A DNA stretch of 64,000 nucleotides, taken from Nonomuraea angiospora (GTDB lineage Bacteria; Actinomycetota; Actinomycetes; Streptosporangiales; Streptosporangiaceae). Each line of letters starts with the position of its first letter. The stretch's first letter is position 1. Below are positions 21,879 to 29,346 of this stretch, in pieces. The stretch covers positions 11,284,001 to 11,348,000 of the forward strand of contig NZ_JADBEK010000001.1 of the NCBI RefSeq assembly GCF_014873145.1. The letters run 5' to 3'. Made by a program: the position numbers and the translations under genes. The notes below the pieces were generated by a model. It saw only the letters and a list, made by a program, of their open reading frames with translations, had not been told where the DNA came from and did no database searches.

Positions 21879-23542
21879 TGGAGTCGGCGGCCTCCCTGTC
21901 CGAGACACCGGACCTGCATGGGGCCTATCCCCGTCTGGACGAGCGGCGCGTCGCCGAGCTGTCGAAATGCGGCGAGCGCAGAACCGTGTCGCCCGGCGAC
22001 GTGCTCTACCGGGAGGGTGAGCAGGCCCGGGAGTTCATCGTGATCCTGCGGGGCAAGGTGGCCACGGTCGAGGGGTACGGCGGCGAGGAGGAGCGGACGA
22101 TCGCCGTCCACGGCCCCGGACGCTTTCTCGGCGAGCTCGGCCTCCTCACCGGCCAGGCCGGATTCCTGACCGCCGTCGTGCGGGAGCCCGGCGAGATCCT
22201 CGCTGTTCCGGCTGACCAGGTGCGCACGATGGTGGCCGGTGACCCGGCGTTCGGAGACCTCGTCCTGCGGGCCTACCTGACCCGCCGCACCATGCTGATC
22301 GGGATGGACGCCGGGTTCCGCATCATCGGCTCCCGCTATTCTCCCGACGCCCGCCGGTTGCGCGAGTTCGCCGCCCGCAACAGGCTCCCGCACCGATGGA
22401 TCGACCTGGAGGAGGATGAGGAGACGGATGCGCTCCTCCGCCACCTCGGCATCTCCCCGCAGGAGACCCCGGTCGTGATCTGGCGCGGAGACCAGGTGCT
22501 GCGCAACCCGTCCGTCGCCACGCTGGCGAAGACCATCGGCCTGCCGGCGCCCCGGCCGGCCGACGGCGTGTGCGACCTGATCGTCGTGGGCGCGGGCCCC
22601 GCCGGCCTGGCCGCGAGCGTGTACGGGGCCTCGGAGGGCCTGACCACGGTCGTGCTTGACGCGATCGCCGCGGGCGGCCAGGCGAGCACCTCCTCCCGCA
22701 TCGACAACTACCTCGGCTTCCCGTCGGGCATCTCGGGCGCCGAGCTCGCCGAGCGGGCCGTCATCCAGGCGGCCAAGTTCGGCGCCCGGCTGACCGTCCC
22801 GGCCGAGGCGAGCGGGCTGGAGGCGGACGACGGCCACTACACCGTCCACGTCGCTGAAGGGCCTGTCGTACGGGGCCACGCCGTACTGATCGCCACCGGC
22901 GCCCGTTACCGCAAACTCGACGTCCCCGATCTGGAGAAGTACGAAGGGTGCGGCGTGTACTACGCGGCGACGCCGTTCGAGCTGCGCATGTGCCGCCAGG
23001 CGCCGGTGGTCATTGTCGGCGGCGGCAACTCCGCGGGCCAGGCGGCACTGTACCTGTCCAGGAACGCCTCGTCGGTGCGCCTGCTCGTCCGCAGCGGCGA
23101 CCTCGGCGGGAGCATGTCCCGCTACCTCGCCGATGCGATCACCAGGACTCCCGGCATCGAAATCATGTTCCACACCGAAGTACGCGAGCTCCTCGGCGAC
23201 AGTTCTCTGCGGGCCGTGCGCGCCCAGAACAACCAGACCGGGCAGTTCATCGAGATCGAGACCAACGCGATGTTCGTCTTCATCGGCGCGGATCCGCACA
23301 CTGGATGGCTGGAGGGCGCCGTCCCGCTGGACGACCGGGGCTTCGTCATCACGGGCGTGGGCTCGTCGTCACACTGGGAGGCCCTGCCCCTGGAGACCGG
23401 GCGGCCGGGCATCTTCGCCGTGGGCGACGTCCGCAGCGGATCGACCAAACGGGTCGCGTCCGCCGTCGGGGAGGGCGCCATGGCGGTACGCCTGCTGCAC
23501 GAAAGGTTCAACAAGACAGGGAATCGACAGGAAGGACGGTGA
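21875..23542 (+). CDS. Cyclic-nucleotide-binding domain fused to thioredoxin-reductase-like flavoprotein
   Basis: 555 residues from the ATG at 21875. Residues 25-135 form a CAP/cNMP-binding domain (SPGDVLYREGEQAREFIVIL, GRFLGELGLLTGQAGF). Residues 150-215 look thioredoxin/glutaredoxin-like (LRHLGISPQETPVVIWRGDQ). From about 228, VVGAGPAGLAASVYGASEGL begins the FAD domain, VIVGGGNSAGQAALYLSRNA the NADPH domain, and GIFAVGDVRSGSTKRVASAV the C-terminal FAD motif. The usual redox CATC of thioredoxin reductase is replaced: the corresponding stretch reads GVYYAATPFE. It therefore cannot reduce thioredoxin by the standard dithiol route, despite lying directly after trxC. Confidence 0.85.
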   Translation: MMESAASLSETPDLHGAYPRLDERRVAELSKCGERRTVSPGDVLYREGEQAREFIVILRGKVATVEGYGGEEERTIAVHGPGRFLGELGLLTGQAGFLTAVVREPGEILAVPADQVRTMVAGDPAFGDLVLRAYLTRRTMLIGMDAGFRIIGSRYSPDARRLREFAARNRLPHRWIDLEEDEETDALLRHLGISPQETPVVIWRGDQVLRNPSVATLAKTIGLPAPRPADGVCDLIVVGAGPAGLAASVYGASEGLTTVVLDAIAAGGQASTSSRIDNYLGFPSGISGAELAERAVIQAAKFGARLTVPAEASGLEADDGHYTVHVAEGPVVRGHAVLIATGARYRKLDVPDLEKYEGCGVYYAATPFELRMCRQAPVVIVGGGNSAGQAALYLSRNASSVRLLVRSGDLGGSMSRYLADAITRTPGIEIMFHTEVRELLGDSSLRAVRAQNNQTGQFIEIETNAMFVFIGADPHTGWLEGAVPLDDRGFVITGVGSSSHWEALPLETGRPGIFAVGDVRSGSTKRVASAVGEGAMAVRLLHERFNKTGNRQEGR

Positions 23543-23547
23543 TCCGG

Positions 23548-23997
23548 ATGCCAGTGATCGCGGTTTCCAGGTTCGAGCACTTCTTCCGCGCCGCCGCGGG
23601 GCTAGACGTGGACAAATCCGATCTCAAGCGCTACAGCGACTTCATCAACCGGAAGCTGTACGACATGCTCGTCGTCGCCGAGGCCGCGGCGAAGTCGAAC
23701 AGGCGCGACATCATCGAGTTCTGGGACCTGCCCATCACCAAGGGACTGCAGGAGAGCATGCACGACTTCCAGGACCTGGACGAGGAACTGGATCTGGCAT
23801 CGATCCTGGCGGACCTCGCGGCGCTGCCTCCGCTGGATCTGTCGCTCAGCGAAGAAGCCGAGGCCCGGCTACCGGCTGTGGCGGGTGGGCTCTCCGTGGC
23901 GCTCGCCAGGGCGATCAGAACCATAGAGCCTGACCGCAAGAACCCGGCGAGCAAGGAGTGGACACGCACGATCCGTGTCTTCGACCTGCTGCTATGA
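23548..23997 (+). CDS. DUF1931 family (histone-fold-like) protein
   Basis: 149 residues. Recognised by VSRFEHFFRAAAGLDVDKSD, LKRYSDFINRKLYDMLVVAE and IIEFWDLPITKGLQESMHDF. DUF1931 proteins have a double histone-fold architecture but no established role. Five bases after the preceding gene and the last intact member of the stress operon. Followed by decayed DNA, so the operon may originally have continued into htpX. Confidence 0.8.
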   Translation: MPVIAVSRFEHFFRAAAGLDVDKSDLKRYSDFINRKLYDMLVVAEAAAKSNRRDIIEFWDLPITKGLQESMHDFQDLDEELDLASILADLAALPPLDLSLSEEAEARLPAVAGGLSVALARAIRTIEPDRKNPASKEWTRTIRVFDLLL

Positions 23998-24100
23998 CGA
24001 GATTCGGCGCGTTGCTGGTGTCTCTGCTCGCCACGCGATCGGATGGTGGCTGCTCGGGCACAGGCAGGCCTGGCCCACCCCGCAGGGAGGATGAACACGT

Positions 24101-24448
24101 CTGATCATCCTGGTGGGGTGGTGGCTCGGTGGCAGCATCGGAATCCAGATCGCCGTCCTGGTCGCGCTCGTCAGCAACGGCGTCGCCTACTTTCTTCTCC
24201 GACGGCTGGCTCGCGCTGCACCAGATGGTCCACGAACTGTCGGAGGAGGCGCACCAACCCATGCCCCGGCTGTACGTTTCGCCGGTCCTCGGGCACGAGC
24301 TGTCGCACGTCTACAACCGCGACATTCTGATCTCCTCCGTGGCGGGGCCCTGGCCACGATGGTCACCTACCTGGCCTCGTACTCAACCTTTCAACCCCTG
24401 CTCTACCAGGTGGCTACGGCCGGGATGAGCAAAGACCTACGCCGCTAA
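24101..24448 (+). pseudogene. htpX: HtpX-like M48 metalloprotease, internally deleted
   Basis: Frame one gives the second transmembrane part ([26 protein letters not shown]); a shifted frame gives [20 protein letters not shown] joined directly to [20 protein letters not shown], with the zinc motif HExxH (HELSH); a third gives [16 protein letters not shown]. In intact HtpX about 45 residues (the PNAFATGR region) separate the PRLY and VLGHE segments. At least two frameshifts plus this deletion make it nonfunctional. It directly follows the stress operon. Confidence 0.65.
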
Positions 24449-24453
24449 GTAGG

Positions 24454-24823
24454 GTGCTGCCCGAGAAGCGGCGCGTGGAGCTGGCGCATCCCGAGATTCG
24501 TCCCGACCAGACGAGCGTGACGCTCATGGAGCGCTTCGACTTCGTGCTGGCGCCGTACAAGCCGCGGCTGCGAAATGCGATCTCACTCTCGGCCGGACCG
24601 CCACCTCGTTCAGGCGCCGGGGCAGCCTCCTGACCGACCTGGCCGCCATCGGCCTTCAGCGCCGCGACCTGGACCGGTTTCTGCAGTACGCCGGCGACGC
24701 CGTGGACCTGGCCGACCAGACCCAATCCGCGGGTTACGTGGGCAGGAAACTGCACGACGTACAAAAGCAACTTCAGCCCCTTCTGTCCGACAGCCGGGTG
24801 GTTCATGCAGACCGCGACGGATA
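24454..24823 (+). pseudogene. Unassigned decayed reading frame
   Basis: From GTG 24454 the frame reads LPEKRRVELAHPEIRPDQTS then MERFDFVLAPYKPRLRNAI; after a single-base shift near 24590 it continues LGRTATSFRRRGSLLTDLAA, GLQRRDLDRFLQYAGDAVDL and YVGRKLHDVQKQLQPLLSDS. The continuity of protein-like sequence over about 110 codons across one shift suggests a real gene broken by a frameshift. I do not recognise the family. Confidence 0.35.
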
Positions 24824-25130
24824 AGCAGGACCGTACCTTTCGCGAGGCATGGATCGCGGGAGTGAACAAGCATTACCCGGGCGAACCCAAGCTCTCCTAC
24901 GTCACCCCGTGGGAGGACACCCCATGAATGGGAACGCCAGGCAGTCGCCGCTGTATGCGCTCAAGTGCGTGCTTTCGTCGAGGTTAGCGCCGGCAGCACT
25001 GCCAAGCTGACACAACCACAAGCATATCGACGATCCCAAGCCGTCCTATGTAGCCGACCGGGATGCCCTTCCCGAATGGCAGCGAGGACCGACGCCGACA
25101 TCTTCGAACACCTCGAAAACGATGTATCGC
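24805..25130 (+). pseudogene. Decayed gene with a repeated W-E-x-x-P-E-W motif
   Basis: In shifting frames: REAWIAGVNKHYPGEPKLSY, VTPWEDTP then (one base skipped) EWERQAVAAVCAQVRAFVEV, and further on HIDDPKPSYVADRDALPEWQ. The two copies of a PxxSYVxxWxxxPEW(E/Q)R unit suggest an internal repeat, similar in style to short RyR-like repeat proteins of actinobacteria. Three frame changes are required, so it is not expressed as one protein. The sequence around it is lower in GC than the flanks. Family tentative. Confidence 0.35.
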
Positions 25131-25183
25131 TAACAAGCTGATTATTCTGTCATTATTGGCGACCTTGCAGGCGGCAAAGACAT

Positions 25184-25516
25184 TCAGCGCCGGACGCCCA
25201 TGCGGTGCCGCCAGGCGAGGGCGATCCAGGCCGCGAGGGCGACGAGCGCCACGAGGACGATGATGCCGATCTTGAGGGGAGTCCCCATCGCGCCTTGGTC
25301 GTCCATCACGGTCGCCGGCGCGGCGGCCTGGTTCCGCTCGGGCGCCGTCGCCTGGCCCGTCGCCTGGCCCGTCGTCTGGCCCGTTGCGGGGGCGAACTGG
25401 TCCTGCTCGCCGAGCCCGAGGCGTGGTCCAGGGCCGCTGACCCGTCCGCCGGCAGCGAACGATTCGAGGCGACGGAGGTCAAGGATCTGCTGCTCCGCCT
25501 GACACTGCGCTGATCT
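25184..25516 (-). CDS. Possible small membrane-anchored protein
   Basis: A minus-strand frame from ATG 25516 gives about 110 residues. It has a Gln/Thr/Ala repeat (TGQTTGQATGQATA), an acidic turn, then one convincing transmembrane helix (PLKIGIIVLVALVALAAWIALAW) and a basic end (RHRMGVRR). No ribosome site is visible, and the plus strand of the same stretch also has partial coding character (GELVLLAEPEAWSRAADPSA to EVKDLLLRLTLR). It may be the C-terminal end of a longer, lost protein. Low certainty. Confidence 0.35.
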   Translation of the reverse strand, partial: RSAQCQAEQQILDLRRLESFAAGGRVSGPGPRLGLGEQDQFAPATGQTTGQATGQATAPERNQAAAPATVMDDQGAMGTPLKIGIIVLVALVALAAWIALAWRHRMGVRR

Positions 25517-25555
25517 CATGGAGAAGATCGCGCGTGGGGACGGCCGACGCCCCGG

Positions 25556-25711
25556 CTCACGTCCGTCCGGCAGTCTCTCGTCGGCATGGGCCGGATGGCC
25601 GTCAAGACCGTGTTCGGCATGGCGGACGGCGTCCAGCCCGCCTCGCGGCACCTGCAGCTGGCGACGACTCTCAGCGTCTGCGACTCGACGGAGCCCGCCT
25701 CGTCGCACTGA
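25556..25711 (+). pseudogene. C-terminal fragment of a LacI-family regulator
   Basis: Frame from 25556 to the TGA at 25709-25711 reads LTSVRQSLVGMGRMAVKTVF, GMADGVQPASRHLQLATTLS and CDSTEPASSH. This is the C-terminal end of LacI-family effector domains (pattern LTTVRQP..EMGR.A...L..L..G......V.L.T.LVVR.ST). The HTH and most of the effector domain are missing. It lies directly upstream of an intact LacI gene of the same orientation, suggesting a former neighbouring regulator gene or a recombination scar. Confidence 0.6.
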
Positions 25712-25774
25712 TACGCCCAGCGTTCCAGCTGGTCCAATTCGTGATGTTCGGTCGGCCGAAAAGGTCTTGTATCG

Positions 25775-25825
25775 GCAATCGTTATCGCTTACGTTGACGC
25801 TGCAAACGTAACCGATAACGATTGC
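25775..25825. promoter_or_regulatory. Large inverted repeat, probable LacI-type operator
   Basis: Two 21-bp arms (25775-25795 and 25805-25825) are reverse complements at 20 of 21 positions, separated by 9 bp. The arms begin GCAATCGTTATCG and end CGATAACGATTGC. The repeat sits 17 bp before the start codon of the LacI-family gene at 25842 and would block its transcription if bound. Autorepression is inferred. The AT-rich CGTTATCG cores stand out against the GC-rich surroundings. A nested imperfect palindrome bounded by TGCAA and TTGCA lies at 25801-25826. Confidence 0.7.
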
Positions 25826-25841
25826 AACTAGTGAGGGCTGC

Positions 25842-26855
25842 ATGGCCGTGGGCGGCACGCCGGTAACGATGAGCGATGTCGCGCGATTAGCGGGCGTCTC
25901 GACGGCGACCGTGTCGCGAGTGGTCAACGGCCGTTACGGCGTCAGCGCGAGCACCATCGCACAGGTCCGCTCGGCCATCGAGCACCTCGGCTACGAGTCG
26001 AGCCTGGTGGCCACCAGCCTGCGGCGCAGCCGCACCAACGTCCTCGGCCTGGTGAGCCACAGCTTCCAGTCCTACACGGCCGAAGTGCTCAAGGGCGTGA
26101 TGGAGGCGCTGACCCAGTCGGGCTTCGACCTGATCATCTACGCCAACAGCGACCTCTACGGAACGTACTCCGAGGGCTGGGAGCGGCGGCATCTCGCCCG
26201 CCTGTCTGGCACGCTCACCGACGGCTGCATCGTGATCACGCCCTCGGGCGACATGCGGAGCAACACCCCGGTCGTGGCCATCGATCCGGCGCGGGACTCG
26301 ACGGTGCCGTCGGTGACGGCGGACAACCTCGCGGGGAGCACCGCGGTCGTCGAGCATCTGCTCGCCCTGGGGCATCGGCGGATCGCATTCATCGCGGGCA
26401 GGTCCAATCTGGAGGCCGCATGGTTGCGCGAAGAGGGATACCGCAGAGCACTGGCCGCAGCCGGGGTGCCGGTAGACCCCACGTTGATCGCCAGGGGCGA
26501 CTTCAACCCCGAGTCCGCGGTCCCGCTCGCACGGGCGCTGATGGACAGGGAGGACCGTCCGACGGCGATCTTCGCGGCGAGCGACGGGATGGCCCTGAAG
26601 GCCCTGGACGTCGCGCAGGAACTGGGGCTAAGCGTTCCCGGCGACCTGTCGCTGGCCGGGTTCGACAACATACCGGAGTCGGCGCTGAGCGATCCGGGGC
26701 TGACCACGGTGGACCAGTCGGTGTACCGGCTCGGGTTCGAGGCCGCCCGCATGCTGAGGTCGCTGGTGAACGGTAACTGGGAGGGCCCACACCAGATAGT
26801 GCTTCCCATCCGCTTGGTGGTACGCGGCTCCACCGCGGCACCCAGAACGCCCTGA
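25842..26855 (+). CDS. LacI-family transcriptional regulator
   Basis: 337 residues. N-terminal HTH (TMSDVARLAGVSTATVSRVV) with the hinge helix region, then a periplasmic-binding-protein-like effector domain (VLGLVSHSFQSYTAEVLKGV; HLLALGHRRIAFIAGRSNLE; PTAIFAASDGMALKALDVAQ; DLSLAGFDNIPESALSDPGL). Members respond to sugars. A near-perfect 51-bp inverted repeat is immediately upstream, and the following genes encode an esterase and a sugar ABC importer, making these its likely regulon. Confidence 0.9.
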   Translation: MAVGGTPVTMSDVARLAGVSTATVSRVVNGRYGVSASTIAQVRSAIEHLGYESSLVATSLRRSRTNVLGLVSHSFQSYTAEVLKGVMEALTQSGFDLIIYANSDLYGTYSEGWERRHLARLSGTLTDGCIVITPSGDMRSNTPVVAIDPARDSTVPSVTADNLAGSTAVVEHLLALGHRRIAFIAGRSNLEAAWLREEGYRRALAAAGVPVDPTLIARGDFNPESAVPLARALMDREDRPTAIFAASDGMALKALDVAQELGLSVPGDLSLAGFDNIPESALSDPGLTTVDQSVYRLGFEAARMLRSLVNGNWEGPHQIVLPIRLVVRGSTAAPRTP

Positions 26856-26863
26856 AAGCGGGG

Positions 26864-26923
26864 CATCACACACAGTGTGATGAGCGGCACATCTGAACGC
26901 TCGAGCCACCGAGCGTTCAGATG
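26864..26923. terminator. Two adjacent perfect hairpins after the LacI gene
   Basis: Hairpin 1: arms 26864-26871 (CATCACAC) and 26875-26882 (GTGTGATG), 3-bp loop. Hairpin 2: arms 26890-26903 (CATCTGAACGCTCG) and 26910-26923 (CGAGCGTTCAGATG), 6-bp loop, 14 perfect pairs. No T-run follows, so these would be intrinsic-like actinobacterial terminators or, for the second, a possible operator for the downstream esterase gene (starts 27036). Position 9 bp after the stop favours a terminator. Confidence 0.55.
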
Positions 26924-27035
26924 CAAACCCCTTACCCATGGAGGTACGTGCACACAGAAACCCGCAGCACATTCACCAGTGAGTCAGGTCGGCCAGGCGG
27001 GTGCCATCCGCAGCCAACCATCAAGGGAGTTAAAC

Positions 27036-29198
27036 ATGCGTTCATTAGCCTATCACGGCAGCTCGCGGCCTATTGGCGTACGCCGATTCGCGGTGGCGAT
27101 CGCCGCCGGAGCCATGCTGATCGCGGCAGTGCTGCTCGCGCCACGGCCGGCGGCGGCGGACACGCCATGGCTCAGCGTCTCCGAGGACGGCTACGCGTCG
27201 TTCACCGTTCCGGTGGCCTCCGTCGAGGCAGCCGTGGGCCAGGTGTCCGGGGTCCTCATCGAGGGGAACTTCGGGCCCTCCTTCACCTGGGCGGAGTTCG
27301 GCCTTACCCGCCGGGGCACCGCCTTTTCCGGGGTCCTCGGCCCGCTCAAGCCGGGGCTGTACACCTACCAGGTCACGGGCGATGACACCAAGGGTCTCAA
27401 GGACCCGACGAACGGTACGAGCGTCGCGTCCAAGCCGCTCCTGAGCACCTTCTTCGTGGCGGGCGACTCGGTGCGCCTGCTCGCGGACGTGCCTCAAGGG
27501 CAGGGCGGCAAGGTCGAGACCCTCACATATCGGACCAAGGGTCAGGAGCGGTCGGCGCTGGTGTGGTTGCCGCCGGCGTACTCGGGCAAGGGCCCCAACG
27601 CCTACCCGGTGTTGTTCCTGCAGTCCGCCACCGGTGTGAGCGCCACCGACTGGCTCGACCTCGGTCGCGCCAAGCAGATCCTCGACAACCTGTCGGCTCA
27701 GCGGTCCATGGAGCCGATGGTGGTCGTGATCAGCGACGGTGACGCGGCGGCCGGCGACAAGGAGCTCCAGAAGGCCGTCACGGAGCGCTACCGGGTGCAC
27801 CGCGGCGCGGCGCACCAGGCGATCGCCGGGGTGGCCGAGGGTGGGACGCAGGCGCTACGTGCCGCACTGTCCCATCCGGCTCAGTTCGCCTACGCCGGCT
27901 CGTTCTCGGGTCTGCTGACGGACGGCGTCGGCCGGCCGGACACGCACGCGATCAAGCTGCTGCGCCTGTACACCGGGAACGTGACGGATCCCGCGTACAA
28001 CGCGACCAACCGGCTGACGAAGGCGCTGGACCGCGCCCGGATCACGTACGAGTTCGACGGGGTCAATCCCGACGCCGGGGCGAACTGGAACGCCTGGCAG
28101 GAGAACCTCATCGACTTCGTGCCGCGGCTGTTCCGCAGGGTGTCGGACCATGGCCCGAGCGCCGGTCACGGGCGGCTGAAGGGCGAGTTCAACCCGCCGG
28201 CCCCCGGCACCACGCCGACGCCGTTCGTGAGCGAGGACCGCTTCGTCACCTTCGAGACCACGACCGACTTCAAGGACGCCCAACGCGTCAAGGTGTGGGC
28301 GAACTTGGCTCCCAACGGCAGCTGGCTGCGTGTCCGGCTGTCGCGCGAGGGCGACCGGTGGCGGGCGACCGTGGGTCCGCTCGACCCGTGGTTCTACTAC
28401 TACCGGCTGATGGTGGACGGCGTCTCGGTCAAGGACGTGTCGAACCCGACGAAGGTGACCTCCGAGCCGACCTGGAGCACCTTCCTCGTCAACGGCGAGA
28501 GGTCGCGGCTGCTCTCCGACGTGCCCGCCGGCCAGGGCGGAAAGGTGGAGAGCCTGACGTACCGGAGCACCGTCGCGAACCAGGACCGGACCGCGCTGGT
28601 CTGGACCCCGCCGGGATACGACCCGAACCGCGCGGAGCCGTACCCCGTCTTCTACCTCCAGCACGGTAGCGGCCAGAGCTACACCGACTGGGTGGAGATG
28701 GGCCGCGCCAAGCAGATCCTCGACCACCGGTTCCTCGACGGGGACCTGGTGCCGATGGTGGTGGTGATGGGCAACGGCAACGTGTCCGACTTCACCAAGG
28801 AACTGCTGGAGAACATCGTTCCGGCGGCCCGTGCCCGGTATCACATCTCCAGCGACCCGTCGCGGCAGGCTCTCGCCGGCCTCTCGATGGGAGGTGGGCA
28901 GACGCTCACGCTGCTCAAGGCGCGCCCGGGTCAGTTCGCGTACGTCGCGGCGTTCTCGGCCGGGTTCGGCAGCGGCGCCGGCGTCGACGCGCAGGCGATC
29001 AACAACGGGACCAAGCTGTTGCGCCTGTACGTCGGCGACCAGACCGACTTCGTCTACCCGTCGTTCATGACGTCCCTGACCACGTTGAACAACCTCGGCA
29101 TCCGCTACGAGTTCGACGGGGTCACCCCGGGGCCGCACGGCTGGGACGTGTGGCAGAAGAACCTCATCGACCTGGCACCGCGCCTGTTCAAGCGCTGA
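27036..29198 (+). CDS. Secreted tandem-repeat esterase (CE1-like), one active and one inactive copy
   Basis: 720 residues. ATG at 27036 follows AAGGGAG. A signal peptide is evident (RRFAVAIAAGAMLIAAVLLA then APRPAAA). Two homologous halves follow, each with an E-set/CBM48-like sandwich and an alpha/beta-hydrolase esterase domain of the feruloyl/enterochelin type. The second half has the nucleophile elbow LAGLSMGG (Ser617), VGD as the likely acid and His701 in GPHGW. In the first half the same positions read AGVAEGG, TGN and GANW: Ser, probably Asp, and His are all lost. The neighbouring LacI gene and sugar importer suggest release of acyl groups from plant polysaccharide. Confidence 0.85.
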   Translation: MRSLAYHGSSRPIGVRRFAVAIAAGAMLIAAVLLAPRPAAADTPWLSVSEDGYASFTVPVASVEAAVGQVSGVLIEGNFGPSFTWAEFGLTRRGTAFSGVLGPLKPGLYTYQVTGDDTKGLKDPTNGTSVASKPLLSTFFVAGDSVRLLADVPQGQGGKVETLTYRTKGQERSALVWLPPAYSGKGPNAYPVLFLQSATGVSATDWLDLGRAKQILDNLSAQRSMEPMVVVISDGDAAAGDKELQKAVTERYRVHRGAAHQAIAGVAEGGTQALRAALSHPAQFAYAGSFSGLLTDGVGRPDTHAIKLLRLYTGNVTDPAYNATNRLTKALDRARITYEFDGVNPDAGANWNAWQENLIDFVPRLFRRVSDHGPSAGHGRLKGEFNPPAPGTTPTPFVSEDRFVTFETTTDFKDAQRVKVWANLAPNGSWLRVRLSREGDRWRATVGPLDPWFYYYRLMVDGVSVKDVSNPTKVTSEPTWSTFLVNGERSRLLSDVPAGQGGKVESLTYRSTVANQDRTALVWTPPGYDPNRAEPYPVFYLQHGSGQSYTDWVEMGRAKQILDHRFLDGDLVPMVVVMGNGNVSDFTKELLENIVPAARARYHISSDPSRQALAGLSMGGGQTLTLLKARPGQFAYVAAFSAGFGSGAGVDAQAINNGTKLLRLYVGDQTDFVYPSFMTSLTTLNNLGIRYEFDGVTPGPHGWDVWQKNLIDLAPRLFKR

Positions 29199-29237
29199 CG
29201 GAAGCCCGGCCCGGGCGACATATCGCACCCGGGGCGA

Positions 29238-29251
29238 TGTTAGCGCTCACA
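29238..29251. promoter_or_regulatory. lac-operator-like palindrome upstream of the sugar-binding protein gene
   Basis: TGTTAGCGCTCACA is palindromic except for one pair and has the central GCGC of LacI-family operators (compare the ideal TGTGAGCGCTCACA). It lies about 95 bp before the solute-binding protein start. A LacI-type regulator is encoded 2.4 kb upstream in the same direction. It differs from the large repeat before the lacI-type gene, so binding by the same protein is uncertain. Confidence 0.55.
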
Positions 29252-29346
29252 AGAGAATCGACACGGGGGCGGGGCACGGGTGGCGTCACCTGTTCCCCGT
29301 CCCGTTCGATCACTCTCCTACAGCGATCCCCAAGGGAAACAAGCCA

